Position numbers and translations under genes: made by a program. From contig CAISPO010000003.1 of NCBI GenBank assembly GCA_903887415.1, positions 179,150 to 243,149 on the forward strand: DNA of 64,000 nucleotides, in the 5' to 3' direction. A model generated the notes under the pieces. That model was not told the origin of the DNA, did not search any database, and saw only the letters and a program-made list of their open reading frames with translations. Every line of letters starts with the position of its first letter. Positions within the stretch are counted from its first letter, which is position 1. This stretch comes from an uncultured Bacteroidota bacterium (GTDB taxonomy: Bacteria; Bacteroidota; Bacteroidia; Chitinophagales; Chitinophagaceae). Of this stretch, positions 19,749-29,767 are shown piece after piece.

Positions 19749-21258
19749 CATTGCAGGAACTGGAAGTGCAACCGGCGCTACAGGTCTGGCTTGGGTTGGC
19801 CCAGGTGGTATAACGACAAAATCAGCAACTACTCCATTCGTGCTATCAATACCTTCTGCAACTACAGGAAATGCTGGTACCTATACTTTATCTGCTACAA
19901 ATGTATGCGGCTCTGTATTAGCAACAACTGCAGTAGTTTCGGTAGTTCCCGGCATACCTTCATCAGTAACAGCTACAGCTGCCTCTAACCAGATATGCAG
20001 CGGATCAGCGCTCACGCTTACCGGCACGGCCAGCGGCGCGGCTACATACTCATGGGCGGGTCCCGGCGGTTCTGCCATTGCAGCACCAACAGCATTAAAT
20101 ACTTTGGTAGCAGCGGTTACAGCAGGCAATGCAGGTGTTTATACACTTTCTGCAACGAATATCTGTGGTACTTCAACTGCAGTGAGCGCTCCTGTGGCCG
20201 TAACAACGGCGGCACCAACAGCCGTAACAGCGATCGCAACTCCTAATGTACTGTGCGGTGGCTCCACGCTTATGCTTAACGGCAGCGCTAACGGAGCTAC
20301 AAGCTATTCCTGGGCAAGCCCGGGAGGTGCAGCGCTCGTTTCCGCTACATCTTTAAACACATCTGTTCCAGCGGTTACTACTGGTAACTCCGGTATCTAT
20401 ATCTTATCCGCTACCAATGTTTGCGGTACTACACAGGCAACTGTTGCGGTATCAGTTAGCCAGTCACCTTCGGTTTCGGGTTCCGTAAGCAATGTAACCT
20501 GCAATGGCTGGAGCAATGGCGACGTGATCCTCGGCAACATTATTATTTCTGTTACAGCAGCTTCAGGCAGCTTTTCCTGCATGTGGAGCAACGGATCTAT
20601 CTCAACTTATGGCACATTCGGACTGGCAGCGGGTGTTTACTCGGTAACAGTAACTGATGGAAATAGCTGCGCGACTACCCAGTCTTTTGAAGTGACCCAG
20701 CCAACACCCATTACCGCTGTCACTACTATCGCTAATTCCGGCGCCGATGATGCATCAGGCGAGATTGACCTCGTAGTTTCCGGCGGAACAGCCCCTTATA
20801 CCTATAGCTGGAGCACTGGCTCAACATCTCCCGATGTTACAGGCCTTAGCCATGGCGATTATTGTGTTGCCGTATCAGACGCTAACTCCTGCGCATTTAA
20901 TGACTGCTATTTTGTAAATAATGCCGACGGCGACGCACGTCACAGCAATCATAGTGCAGGCGGCTCAACTACTGCTGAAAACAATCTTCCTGCGGTAACC
21001 AAGACTACTGCTTATCCCAACCCCTTTACCTCAAAAACAAGCATTACCTTCTCCACACCTGCCCAGGGGCACACTACAGTTGAAGTGTTCAACGCTGTTA
21101 ATGGAGTGAAAGTAGCCACAATATTTGATGATATTACTGCCGAAGGCGCATCTTACAATTGTGTTTTCGATGGCGAAAACCTTCCTTCAGGTTTCTACAT
21201 CTACAAGATCTCTTCTGATAATAATTCTTACATCGGCAAAGTCACGCTGGCAAAATAG
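19681..21258 (+). pseudogene. 5'-truncated T9SS-sorted Ig-like repeat protein
   Basis: The frame encodes 525 residues from GTG 19681 (first ATG 19699). From about residue 27 it is a typical secreted Bacteroidota protein: Ig-like repeats of about 80 residues (SWAGPGG...AGNAGVYTLSATNICG, three to four copies), two SprB-like CNGxxxGD/VTDGNSC units (CNGWSNGDVILGN, YSVTVTDGNSCATTQ), and a C-terminal T9SS sorting domain (AYPNPFTSKTSITF ... LPSGFYIYKISS..IGKVTLAK). A T9SS substrate must carry a Sec signal peptide, but the N-terminus has none. Its first 23 codons are instead the intergenic repeat described at 19716-19748. The 5' part therefore seems lost and the remainder is a probable pseudogene. 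An unrecognised upstream start is the alternative; none is visible. Confidence 0.65.
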
Positions 21259-21277
21259 TTGGGAGTGAGTTCTCGAT

Positions 21278-21315
21278 AAGGGCTGTATCAAATGAAAATT
21301 TGATCAGCCCTTTTT
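21278..21315 (+). terminator. Rho-independent terminator
   Basis: aagggctg..tcaaat pairs with atttga.cagccctt around a gaaa loop (21278-21312), followed by T run; it ends the T9SS gene above. Confidence 0.85.
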
Positions 21316-21479
21316 CGTTTAATGAGCAGCGCACGACAACGGAGTCCTTTTGGCTGGCCTTTTTTATTCATCACCAGCATCTATACAAACTATCCGGAAA
21401 GCTAGGGTATTTCATAGCCAAACTATTCAGTAACTGAACAGCGCTCAGTTTGCAGGCTTATCTTGTTACCGGACAAATA

Positions 21480-21509
21480 AAAAAGGAAGCCACTCATGGC
21501 CTCCTTTTT
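21480..21509 (-). terminator. Rho-independent terminator of the small Cys-rich secreted protein gene
   Basis: aaaaaggaagcc (21480-21491) pairs with ggcctccttttt (21498-21509), one mismatch, 6-nt loop. On the minus strand it is followed by T-rich sequence; it lies 26 bp after the stop at 21535. Confidence 0.8.
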
Positions 21510-21534
21510 CGTTATTGACATAAAATAATATGAA

Positions 21535-21978
21535 TTAATCATTGCAGTCGCACTCATCCGGCTCCTGGTTGAAATTCTCCAGCCGGTCGCCCAGCTTAAA
21601 ATTCTCAGAGCTGTCATCTGTATAATCTACCTCTGTGATCGTCCAGTGCAGTCCGTTCGGAACGCAAATGTGCATCTGCCCCACGGAATGTGGATCTATA
21701 CGGTCGCCTTCTATTTTGGCTTCCTTGGTGATCAGTTTATTATAAACATCAGAATAGAAGCAATACGAAATGCTTTTTATCTTTTTGTCCAGCCTGTTTT
21801 CGATCTTTACCATGTACCGCTGCTTGCTGCAGTCGTTACAGTTGGTACATTCCCTTTTTATAGAGCAGATGTAAAAAAACTTTGTGTGCCTCAGAAAGTC
21901 ATTGTCTCCCGCATGTGAAGCTGAAGCGCTTAATACAAGGAAGGAAACACAAAGCAAAACTCTTAGGCGAGATAGCAT
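21535..21978 (-). CDS. Small Cys-rich secreted protein of unknown function
   Basis: A 147-residue protein from ATG 21978 (a TTG two codons upstream is less likely). A signal peptide (MLSRLRVLLCVSFLVLSASASHA) precedes a mature part of about 120 residues with eight Cys, clustered in ICSIKRECTNCNDCSKQ near the N-terminus and in ECDC at the very C-terminus. Disulfide bonding and an extracytoplasmic location are likely. A stretch MVKIENRLDKKIKSISYCFYSDVYN followed by ITKEAKIEGDRIDPHSVGQMHICVPNG suggests a beta-sandwich. I do not recognise the family. It has its own terminator and no operon partners. Confidence 0.75.
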   Translation of the reverse strand: MLSRLRVLLCVSFLVLSASASHAGDNDFLRHTKFFYICSIKRECTNCNDCSKQRYMVKIENRLDKKIKSISYCFYSDVYNKLITKEAKIEGDRIDPHSVGQMHICVPNGLHWTITEVDYTDDSSENFKLGDRLENFNQEPDECDCND

Positions 21979-22202
21979 ATTCAATATTTGTTTTCAGCCG
22001 TGCGCTACGCAAAGCGGCCAGTTTAAAATACTACTTTGCTACAAATATATAAAATGGCGGATAAACACAAGGCTTTAGTTTCAATATTTTTCAATGGCAT
22101 TAATTGTACACCCCTTTTAAATAGTCATGGGTTTTTCGCATCTCGCTGCATTTCCATATTATCACGTATTTTTGCAATAACCTCTTTCAAATTTTCTTGT
22201 TT

Positions 22203-24752
22203 ATGCGTGTGCTGTTCCTTACCCTTTTCTTCCTTCTTATTCACACAGGCATTTTTGCGCAGATAAATACGTCAACCTCCACAACCACCGACTCCACGAA
22301 CAAGGAAAATATATATAAGATAAAACAGGATTTTCTCTACCACGTGCTGCATAACCCCACGGAAAAACGTGAAAAGGGGGAAGCCGAAAAAAAAGAGCCG
22401 GATAATGACCTGGCGAGGTTCAACAGGTGGTTCAATTTTGTACAGCCACGCTGCTACCCTACTGGCGACATGCCCCGTCCGGATATCTTAGTCAGGGAAA
22501 CACAAAAAGCCAAAGCGGTAAATGCAGCGCGGAGATCGTCTGGTGCAGCCAGGAAAACCTCCGGCAGTGGCTGGCAGCCGATAGGCCCGTCGCAGGTACC
22601 GCTGAATAATAATGGTATCGGCCGCATAAACTGTATCATCATCGACCCGCTGGATACCAACACGCTCTATGTTGGCGCCGCATGTGGCGGCGTACACATC
22701 AGCCACGATGGCGGCGTTACCTGGTCTTCCAATACCGACAATTTTCCATCATTAAGCATCGCCGATATTGCCGTGAACCCTATCCATACCGATACCCTGT
22801 ACGCTGCCACCGGCGACGGTTATGGATATACAGATGATAGTTACAATACTTTCTGGGGCGGCCTGTATTCTGCCGGTATCATGAAAAGCACCGATGGCGG
22901 AAATACATGGGCCACGACAGGCCTGAGCTTTATCCAGTCGAACAGGGATATTATCACCCGGCTCCTTATCAATCCCGTAAACCCTAATATCCTGCTCGCA
23001 GCAGCATCCAATGGCATATACCAGACCACCAACGCAGGGGCTACCTGGAGCCATGTGCTTCCCGGCCCTGTGTATAGTATTGCCTTCAAGCCCGGCGCAC
23101 CGGATACAGTATATGGCGTTAACAATACGAACCTGGTCGTATCGCATGACGGGGGCGGCACCTGGAGTATTTTGTACGCAGGCATCAACCCGATTGCCGA
23201 CCGCGCAACTGTAGCGGTTTCTCCTGCGGCCCCAAATGCTATCTGGGTTTTGAATGCCAACGATAGCCTGGTGTCTTCCCATGACCAGGGCATTACATTT
23301 ACCGGCACTGCATTATCTCCATCCGACTCAGCCTACTTTTATGGTTATTACGACCGGGTGCTTGCCGTATCGCCAACGGACTCACAGTATATACTCGCGA
23401 GCGGCATGGTCATGACGTTCTCGGCCGATGGCGGTAATTCGTGGGCACGGCTCAACCCGCCGGAAGATGTGCATGTGGATAATCATGCTATGGTCTTCAA
23501 TCCCCATCATCCGGCTACTATATATTCGGGCAATGACGGCGGTATATCTGTAACCCATAATTCGGGCCTTACCTGGCAAAACCTTTCTGACGGGCTCGTT
23601 ATTTCGCAGGTTTACCGTATCGGCGCATCGCAGCAAAGCCCATATATGATGGTTGCAGGGCTCCAGGACAATGGTTCACTTACCTATAATGATACCGCAT
23701 GGAATACAGTTTTAGGCGGCGATGGGGTAGCTTGCGCCATCAATCCCAACTATGATTCGCTGCAGATATGCTCTCAGACCAATGGCAGTTTTTTTATGTC
23801 ATACGATCATGGCAACACATTCAACTACCTGCCTGTATCCACAGAAACTGGCAACTGGGTAGCGCCAGTAGTATTTGATCCCAACAATGCGCAGAATGTG
23901 TACTTTGGTATCCAGCATATTTATGCTACGTACAACCAGGGAACCACGTTTACCGAGCTTGATACCGCGGCTTCTTTTCCGGGTGGCGCACTGTGCCTGG
24001 CAATAGGTGCATCTAACAGCCAGGTACTTTATGCATCAGACCAGACAACTGTTTTCCGCACTACAGATGGCGGCACATCCTGGACAAATGTAACCGGCAC
24101 ACTGCCTTCCGGCGCAATCGCCATCACCCATATAGCGGTTGACCCGAGAGATGCCATGCGTGTGTTTGTTACATTTTCAGGCTACACCACCGGCAAAAAA
24201 GTGTATCTGAGCACTACAGGCGGCACTACCTGGACCAACATAACCCAAGACCTGCCAAACCTCCCTGCCGACTGTATAGCCATAGATACAAGCACACCGG
24301 GCGCATTATTTGTGGGCACCGACATCGGCGTGTATTATACCGACTCCACGATAACGGGCTGGGTACCTTATGATAATGGCCTGCCAAATGTGATAGTTGA
24401 CGATATCCAGGTCAATTACGGAAATTACAAAGTAAGGGCCGCTACTTATGGCCGCGGCATATGGGAAGATGGCCTTGGCAAAATACCACCGTCATTGAAA
24501 GCGCAGCCAGCAACAGCAACATTAGCAGGTATCAGTATTTATCCTAACCCCGCAACTAGTAAATGGCAACTGCGTTTTACACAACAAAAGCCCAACAATT
24601 TTGAAGTGAAACTGTCCGATATCAACGGTCGCCTTTTATCCACGCATACCAACACTGATGTTATTGATGCATCCACGCTTGCAAGCGGCGCTTACAATAT
24701 TGAAGTAACAGATGGCAGCTACCACTACGACCTTAAAGCCGTTAAGAAGTAG
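22203..24752 (+). CDS. Secreted BNR/sortilin-like beta-propeller protein with T9SS sorting domain
   Basis: An 849-residue protein from ATG 22203, preferred over TTG 22197 because it starts the signal peptide (MRVLFLTLFFLLIHTGIFAQ). After a linker, about ten BNR/VPS10-type repeats run from residue 120 to 740 (ISHDGGVTWSS, KSTDGGNTWATTG, QTTNAGATWSH, RTTDGGTSWTNVTG, LSTTGGTTWTNIT). These build a large beta-propeller as in sortilin and family 74 glycosidases. The C-terminus is a T9SS type A sorting domain (ISIYPNPATSKWQLRF ... LASGAYNIEVTDGSYHYDLKAVKK). It is thus secreted or displayed by T9SS. Substrate unknown; catalytic acids cannot be assigned. TATTTTTG at 22167-22174 is a possible -7 box. 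It is convergent with the next gene, 7 bp apart. Confidence 0.88.
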   Translation: MRVLFLTLFFLLIHTGIFAQINTSTSTTTDSTNKENIYKIKQDFLYHVLHNPTEKREKGEAEKKEPDNDLARFNRWFNFVQPRCYPTGDMPRPDILVRETQKAKAVNAARRSSGAARKTSGSGWQPIGPSQVPLNNNGIGRINCIIIDPLDTNTLYVGAACGGVHISHDGGVTWSSNTDNFPSLSIADIAVNPIHTDTLYAATGDGYGYTDDSYNTFWGGLYSAGIMKSTDGGNTWATTGLSFIQSNRDIITRLLINPVNPNILLAAASNGIYQTTNAGATWSHVLPGPVYSIAFKPGAPDTVYGVNNTNLVVSHDGGGTWSILYAGINPIADRATVAVSPAAPNAIWVLNANDSLVSSHDQGITFTGTALSPSDSAYFYGYYDRVLAVSPTDSQYILASGMVMTFSADGGNSWARLNPPEDVHVDNHAMVFNPHHPATIYSGNDGGISVTHNSGLTWQNLSDGLVISQVYRIGASQQSPYMMVAGLQDNGSLTYNDTAWNTVLGGDGVACAINPNYDSLQICSQTNGSFFMSYDHGNTFNYLPVSTETGNWVAPVVFDPNNAQNVYFGIQHIYATYNQGTTFTELDTAASFPGGALCLAIGASNSQVLYASDQTTVFRTTDGGTSWTNVTGTLPSGAIAITHIAVDPRDAMRVFVTFSGYTTGKKVYLSTTGGTTWTNITQDLPNLPADCIAIDTSTPGALFVGTDIGVYYTDSTITGWVPYDNGLPNVIVDDIQVNYGNYKVRAATYGRGIWEDGLGKIPPSLKAQPATATLAGISIYPNPATSKWQLRFTQQKPNNFEVKLSDINGRLLSTHTNTDVIDASTLASGAYNIEVTDGSYHYDLKAVKK

Positions 24753-24759
24753 CAGGTGG

Positions 24760-25491
24760 CTAATGCGCCACTACAAAGGTGCCATTGCCTATGGTTTTAC
24801 TGTCCTGGGCAACATGGTAGTAGTATTTTCCTGACGGCAGGTATTTACTCTTTATTTTAAGTTCCTTCATCTCCAGCATCTGGTACTGTCCGGCAAGTCG
24901 CCCAACCTCATCTGAAATAGTTATAAAAACGGGGCTGGATGGTTTTTCACTAAGATTAAAGTTCACATAATCGGTTGACGGATTAGGAAAAACGGTTACA
25001 GCTGGTACAACAGTCACTGTATTTTGTATCCCGGTTGAAGATACGATCTGTATGCTGGTAACCGGGTGAAGCTCATTCCAGCCATGGTCATTATCCGTTA
25101 CGTAATTGCCGGTCACTTTTACATATTCGCCAACCGCGGGGATAAAAACAGTATTGGTAAATGAAGCGCACGATGAAATTGCATCAGCTTGAGTACAGGT
25201 AGTCGCACAAACTGGCTCACAAACCAATTTGCCATACTGCCCGGAATAATTGGTAGCATTCAGCATGTAATTATATTCCGTATCTACCGTGACCCGGATA
25301 TGTATATCTCCGTCTGCCTCATAGATCAGGGAATACACCTTTCCGGTCACCGAGATACATGAATCATGCACAGCCAACCGATAGCTATTATATACATGCC
25401 CCCAAAGGGATTGGTCGCACGTTTGCGCTTTAGCGGGATTGCACAAAGACAAAAAGAGAGCGAAAAATACAATAACATATACGTTCCTCAT
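24760..25491 (-). CDS. Secreted OB-fold-like domain protein with T9SS sorting domain
   Basis: A 243-residue protein with a signal peptide (MRNVYVIVFFALFLSLCNPAKA). Residues 24-145 read CDQSLWGHVYNSYRLAVHDSCISVTGKV......EADGDIHIRV...LNATNYSGQYGKLVCEPVC ... VGEYVKVTGNYVTDNDHGWNELHPV. This pattern (RL.V...C..V.G.V....DGD.H, then G.YV.D..HGW.E.HPV) matches a widespread but little-studied family of secreted bacterial proteins that looks like an OB-fold; I know no established function. Residues 160-243 form a T9SS type A sorting domain (VTVFPNPSTDYVNFNL ... LPSGKYYYHVA). Four Cys in EPVCATTCTQADAISSC suggest disulfides. Confidence 0.8.
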   Translation of the reverse strand: MRNVYVIVFFALFLSLCNPAKAQTCDQSLWGHVYNSYRLAVHDSCISVTGKVYSLIYEADGDIHIRVTVDTEYNYMLNATNYSGQYGKLVCEPVCATTCTQADAISSCASFTNTVFIPAVGEYVKVTGNYVTDNDHGWNELHPVTSIQIVSSTGIQNTVTVVPAVTVFPNPSTDYVNFNLSEKPSSPVFITISDEVGRLAGQYQMLEMKELKIKSKYLPSGKYYYHVAQDSKTIGNGTFVVAH

Positions 25492-25637
25492 GAAAAATTA
25501 GTATTTAGACCCCAAAACTACCTCTTGCGTAAGCCTTAAAAAATAATTCCTGAATTCTTAATCATAACATAATGGTTTGGTAACCTTGGGCGGATAAACT
25601 ATGCTAATAGGCACATAATCTTTATCAAAAACCCTCA

Positions 25638-25669
25638 TTTGCAGATTTTCGGTTTTGGATATATCTTTG
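25638..25669 (+). promoter_or_regulatory. Promoter of guaB, almost abutting the start codon
   Basis: TTTG at 25638-25641, a 20-bp spacer and TATCTTTG at 25662-25669 match the Bacteroidota consensus. The ATG of guaB begins only four bases after the box, predicting a leaderless or nearly leaderless mRNA. Confidence 0.7.
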
Positions 25670-25672
25670 CAC

Positions 25673-27142
25673 ATGGCAATAAAATCTAAGTTCTATGGCG
25701 AGGGCCTCACGTTTGATGATGTACTCCTTATGCCGGCTTACTCCGAAGTACTTCCCCGCGAGGTAAGTATTGTTACCAATCTCACCAAAGACATACGTAT
25801 TAACATCCCGATGGTCTCTGCTGCAATGGACACAGTTACCGAAGGGCCGCTGGCTATTGCATTATCCCGCGAAGGGGGCATAGGCATACTGCACAAAAAC
25901 ATGAGCATAGAGCGCCAGGCCGAACAGGTGCGCAAAGTAAAGCGTTCGGAAAATGGCCTTATCCTCGACCCGATAACCCTGAAACCTGATGCCACCGTAG
26001 GCGATGCGCTGAAGATAATGAAGGAAAACAGGATAGGCGGCATACCTATAGTTGATGATAATAACCTGCTGGTGGGAATGCTCACCAACCGCGACCTTCG
26101 CTTTGAGAAAAGCATGAAGAAGAAGGTAAGCGAAGTGATGACCAAGGACAGGCTGGTAACTGCCCCTGCAGGCACAGATATGCTGAAAGCCGAAGGCATA
26201 CTGGAACAATACAAAATAGAAAAGCTCCCCATAGTTGATAAGAAAGGCAAGCTGATAGGCCTCATCACATTCCGCGATACCATCCAGTTGAAAAGCCATC
26301 CTTATTCCGCTAAGGATAGTATGGGCCGCCTGGTGGCAGGTGCCGCTATAGGCATTACCGCTGATATCCTGGACCGGGTGGACGCACTGAAAAACGCAGG
26401 TGTGGATGTTATTACGCTAGACAGCGCCCACGGCCATTCCAAAGGCGTGATAGATGCGATCAAGGCTGTTAAAAAAGCATTCAAGACCATACCGATCATT
26501 GCGGGCAACGTAGCCACAGCCGCTGGGGCAAAAGCACTTGCCGATGCCGGAGCTGATGCTGTAAAAGTAGGCGTAGGCCCCGGCTCCATATGCACCACCC
26601 GTGTCGTGACCGGCGCCGGCGCACCACAGCTTACCGCCATTATGGAAGCTGCAGGCGCACTCAAAAAAACAGGCATACCCGTGATCGCAGATGGTGGCAT
26701 CCGCTATACGGGCGACATGGTGAAAGCCATAGCGGCAGGTGCATCCTGTGTAATGGCTGGATCCATCTTTGCAGGCACCGAAGAAAGCCCCGGAGAAACC
26801 ATTATATACGAAGGCCGCAAGTTCAAATCATACCGCGGCATGGGTTCAGTAGAAGCTATGCAGGAAGGCTCAAAGGATCGCTACTTCCAGGATATGGAAG
26901 CAGACATTAAGAAGCTAGTGCCGGAGGGCATTGTGGGCCGTGTGCCATACAAGGGCCTGCTAAGTGAAGTGGTGCAACAGTTTGTAGGCGGCCTGCGCGC
27001 GGGTATGGGGTATTGCGGTGCAAAAGACATTGCAGCCCTGCAGAACGACTCCCAGTTTGTACGCATCACACCGGCAAGCATGGCCGAAAGCCATCCGCAC
27101 GATGTAGTAATAACCAAGGAAGCACCTAATTATAGCCGGTAA
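25673..27142 (+). CDS. guaB: Inosine-5'-monophosphate dehydrogenase
   Basis: A 489-residue enzyme oxidising IMP to XMP with NAD+, the first step to GMP. ATG 25673 gives the family N-terminus [31 protein letters not shown]; an in-frame TTG at 25655 lies within the promoter. Two CBS domains occupy about residues 95-210 ([13 protein letters not shown]..., [27 protein letters not shown]). The barrel resumes with [15 protein letters not shown] and [35 protein letters not shown], which holds the catalytic Cys, then [22 protein letters not shown] and the flap KDRYFQD with the Arg-Tyr pair. Normal length, single-gene transcript. A weak hairpin (agcatgag 27192-27199 with ctcatgct 27211-27218) may end it. 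Confidence 0.97.
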   Translation: MAIKSKFYGEGLTFDDVLLMPAYSEVLPREVSIVTNLTKDIRINIPMVSAAMDTVTEGPLAIALSREGGIGILHKNMSIERQAEQVRKVKRSENGLILDPITLKPDATVGDALKIMKENRIGGIPIVDDNNLLVGMLTNRDLRFEKSMKKKVSEVMTKDRLVTAPAGTDMLKAEGILEQYKIEKLPIVDKKGKLIGLITFRDTIQLKSHPYSAKDSMGRLVAGAAIGITADILDRVDALKNAGVDVITLDSAHGHSKGVIDAIKAVKKAFKTIPIIAGNVATAAGAKALADAGADAVKVGVGPGSICTTRVVTGAGAPQLTAIMEAAGALKKTGIPVIADGGIRYTGDMVKAIAAGASCVMAGSIFAGTEESPGETIIYEGRKFKSYRGMGSVEAMQEGSKDRYFQDMEADIKKLVPEGIVGRVPYKGLLSEVVQQFVGGLRAGMGYCGAKDIAALQNDSQFVRITPASMAESHPHDVVITKEAPNYSR

Positions 27143-27327
27143 GAAAGGCTATCGAGATGTTATTTTCGGTGTTAATCGTCTCTTCCCAATGAGCATGAGT
27201 GAGACCTCCCCTCATGCTTTCGGGCCGGAGCCTGACTTATGTATATCCGATAGCTCTGTGGCTTTAATGCTGAAATGACCATAAATATTTGTACGTTTAT
27301 TTCATTTTCACGTTAAATCGTACTTCG

Positions 27328-28419
27328 ATGCATCTTTGCCGTCTCCTGATAATGATGTTGCTGCTCAACGCGCCTGTACTCTGTGCGAATGCGCAAAGCG
27401 ATAAACAAAAAGCTAAGGAACTTGGCGCCAGGGCAGTAAAACTTGAAGATGAAGGCAGAGTAGATGAGGCCATGCCGTTATTGGACGAGGCTCAGAAACT
27501 GGCTCCTGATGATTACAATTATCCCTATGAGATAGCCTATTGCTATCGGGTCAAGGAAAATTACAACAAAGGGATAGAGGTCATGCAGAAAGTCATGACA
27601 TTCCCGGATATCAGGGAAGAATGTTATCAGATGCTGGGTGATCTCTACGATCTGAATGGGGACAGCACTATGGCGTTGAGATCATTTGCCGATGGCCTTC
27701 AAAAATTCCCGAATGCCGGTAGCTTGTACCTGGAAACCGGCAACGTTTATTTCCTGCGCGAACAATTCCTTACAGCGCTTCCCTGGTACGAAAAAGGGAT
27801 CGAGGTTGATCCTGCATATCCTTCCAACTACTATCGTGCTGCACAGATCTACACCTCGTCCAGCGAATCAATATGGGGTATGATATATGGGGAACTGTTC
27901 ATGAACCTGGAGCGTAATTCCAGGAGAACATCGGATATGAGCAGTTGGCTGTACAAAACGTATAAAAGCAATATTGTCATAAAATCAAAAGACTCCATGG
28001 AAGTGCATTTTTGTCAGAATCACCAAATGGAAATTGACGAGAATACTATAAAGCAGGGCAAAGAAATGAGGCTGCCTTTTAGCCTCATGTACGAACCGCT
28101 GTTGATAATGTCTATGTCATTCAACGATACAATTGATGTTGCCGCGTTATGCAACATGCGGAAAAAATTCATAAGCCTCTATTACGAAAAAGATTTTAAC
28201 AAGAAATACCCCAATGTGCTTTTTGAATACCAGCATACTATTGAAAAGGCCGGCCATATTGATGCCTACAATCACTGGGTATTAATGAAAGGCAATGAGG
28301 ACGCTTTCGTAAAATGGAAAGACAGCCACTCATCCGAATGGGAAAGTTTCATAAAATGGTTTCAGGCTAACCCTATAGAAATTACAACAGCCAATGAATT
28401 TGTACGATCAAAAGCCTGA
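27328..28419 (+). CDS. Secreted TPR-repeat protein
   Basis: A 363-residue protein from ATG 27328 (MHLCRLLIMMLLLNAPVLCANAQ signal peptide); a start 13 codons upstream would put extra residues before it. Residues 28-190 hold four to five tetratricopeptide repeats (AVKLEDEGRVDEAMPLLDEAQKLAP, IAYCYRVKENYNKGIEVMQKV, LGDLYDLNGDSTMALRSFADGLQKFP, TGNVYFLREQFLTALPWYEKGIEVDP). The C-terminal half (about 190-363; FCQNHQMEIDENTIKQGKEMRLPFSLMYEPLL, KKFISLYYEKDFNKKYPNVLFEYQHTIEKAGHIDAYNHWVLM) is not a family I recognise. Periplasmic location and a protein-interaction role are inferred. Convergent with rocD, 9 bp apart. Confidence 0.8.
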   Translation: MHLCRLLIMMLLLNAPVLCANAQSDKQKAKELGARAVKLEDEGRVDEAMPLLDEAQKLAPDDYNYPYEIAYCYRVKENYNKGIEVMQKVMTFPDIREECYQMLGDLYDLNGDSTMALRSFADGLQKFPNAGSLYLETGNVYFLREQFLTALPWYEKGIEVDPAYPSNYYRAAQIYTSSSESIWGMIYGELFMNLERNSRRTSDMSSWLYKTYKSNIVIKSKDSMEVHFCQNHQMEIDENTIKQGKEMRLPFSLMYEPLLIMSMSFNDTIDVAALCNMRKKFISLYYEKDFNKKYPNVLFEYQHTIEKAGHIDAYNHWVLMKGNEDAFVKWKDSHSSEWESFIKWFQANPIEITTANEFVRSKA

Positions 28420-28428
28420 GTGATACTT

Positions 28429-29661
28429 TTAAAAATTATCCATGCTCTTCCGGATGATCTCTATACACTCATCTATCTGCGGGCGGGTAATGAGGAGAGG
28501 TGGTGCAAAACGTATCCTGTCGCCATGAGTAGGTTTTGCCAGCAGGCCGTTTTTCTTCATCGCTATGCAGATATCCCACGCGGTGTCCTTTTTGGGATGT
28601 TCTATTACGATAGCGTTAAATAAGCCCTTGCCCCTTACTATTGAAATATGCTCATGCCCCAGCGCTTTCAATTCCTTGCGCAGGTGTGCGCCTTGCACCT
28701 CTGAATTGTGGGCCATTTTCTCATCCTTAAGCACCTGCAGCGCGGTTATCGCCACCTTGCAGGCAATGGGGTTGCCACCATAGGTTGACCCGTGGTCGCC
28801 CGGTTTTATAGTAAGCATGATCTCATCATCAGCCAGCACCGCCGATACCGGCATTGTCCCGCCGGAAAGCGCCTTGCCCAGCAGCAATATATCCGGGCGC
28901 ACATCTTCGTGGTCACAGGCCAGCATTTTGCCGGTACGCGCCAGCCCGGTCTGTATCTCGTCGGCAATAAAAAGCACATTCGCTTCCTTGCACATCGCTG
29001 CCGCTTTCGCCAGGTAGCCCTCATCGGGCACCACCACTCCAGCCTCTCCCTGTATTGGCTCTACCAGGAAACCTACCACATTGCTGTCCTGCAATGCAGC
29101 CTGCAATGCAGCTATATCATTATAGGGTATCACCTCAAAGCCCGGGGTAAACGGCCCGAAATCTTTCTTCGACCCCTCATCACTGCTGAATGAAATTACA
29201 CTGATGGTGCGCCCATGAAAATTATGTTCGCAAGTGATGATCTTTCCTTTATTATGCGGCACGCCTTTTACCTCGTACCCCCACCTCCTTGCCAACTTTA
29301 GCCCCGTCTCCACGGCTTCTACACCCGTATTCATCGGAAGCACTTTATCATAGCCAAAGAACTTTGTAATATACTCTTCATACTCTCCCAGCACATCATT
29401 ATGAAATGCACGTGATGTAAGCGTAAGCCGCTGCGCCTGCTCTATGAAAGTTTCTATGATCCTTGGGTGGCAGTGCCCCTGGTTAATGGCTGAGTAGCCC
29501 GATAGGAAATCGTAATACCGGCGGTCATCCACGTCCCATACAAATACGCCCTTCCCCTTAGTAAGCACCACGGGTAAAGGATGATAGTTGTGCGCTCCGT
29601 ATTGCTCTTCTTTCTCAAGAAAATATTGTGTCTTTGACGTCGTGTGTTTAGCGGCCTGCAT
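28429..29661 (-). CDS. rocD: Ornithine aminotransferase
   Basis: A 410-residue class III PLP-dependent aminotransferase converting ornithine and 2-oxoglutarate to glutamate semialdehyde and glutamate. Diagnostic segments: [104 protein letters not shown] and [18 protein letters not shown] with the PLP-binding Lys, then [25 protein letters not shown] and GVEAVETG distinguish it from acetylornithine aminotransferase. No arginine catabolic genes are adjacent. A -7-like box (TAAATTTG, minus strand 29666-29673) ends five bases before the ATG, as at guaB. Confidence 0.95.
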   Translation of the reverse strand: MQAAKHTTSKTQYFLEKEEQYGAHNYHPLPVVLTKGKGVFVWDVDDRRYYDFLSGYSAINQGHCHPRIIETFIEQAQRLTLTSRAFHNDVLGEYEEYITKFFGYDKVLPMNTGVEAVETGLKLARRWGYEVKGVPHNKGKIITCEHNFHGRTISVISFSSDEGSKKDFGPFTPGFEVIPYNDIAALQAALQDSNVVGFLVEPIQGEAGVVVPDEGYLAKAAAMCKEANVLFIADEIQTGLARTGKMLACDHEDVRPDILLLGKALSGGTMPVSAVLADDEIMLTIKPGDHGSTYGGNPIACKVAITALQVLKDEKMAHNSEVQGAHLRKELKALGHEHISIVRGKGLFNAIVIEHPKKDTAWDICIAMKKNGLLAKPTHGDRIRFAPPLLITRPQIDECIEIIRKSMDNF

Positions 29662-29767
29662 AGGGCAAATTTACAATTTTATTGCCATACCTATTAGCGT
29701 GACAATGACCGGGCAAGCGAAAAGATTGGAATAAATACCAAAACCAGTAAATTTGTACAAAGGCGAA

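Noticed and set aside
25655..25672. Upstream TTG start for guaB
   Set aside because: It falls inside the -33/-7 promoter; the family N-terminus begins at ATG 25673.
25738..27117. Several antisense frames over guaB
   Set aside because: Shadows of the strongly supported IMP dehydrogenase gene.
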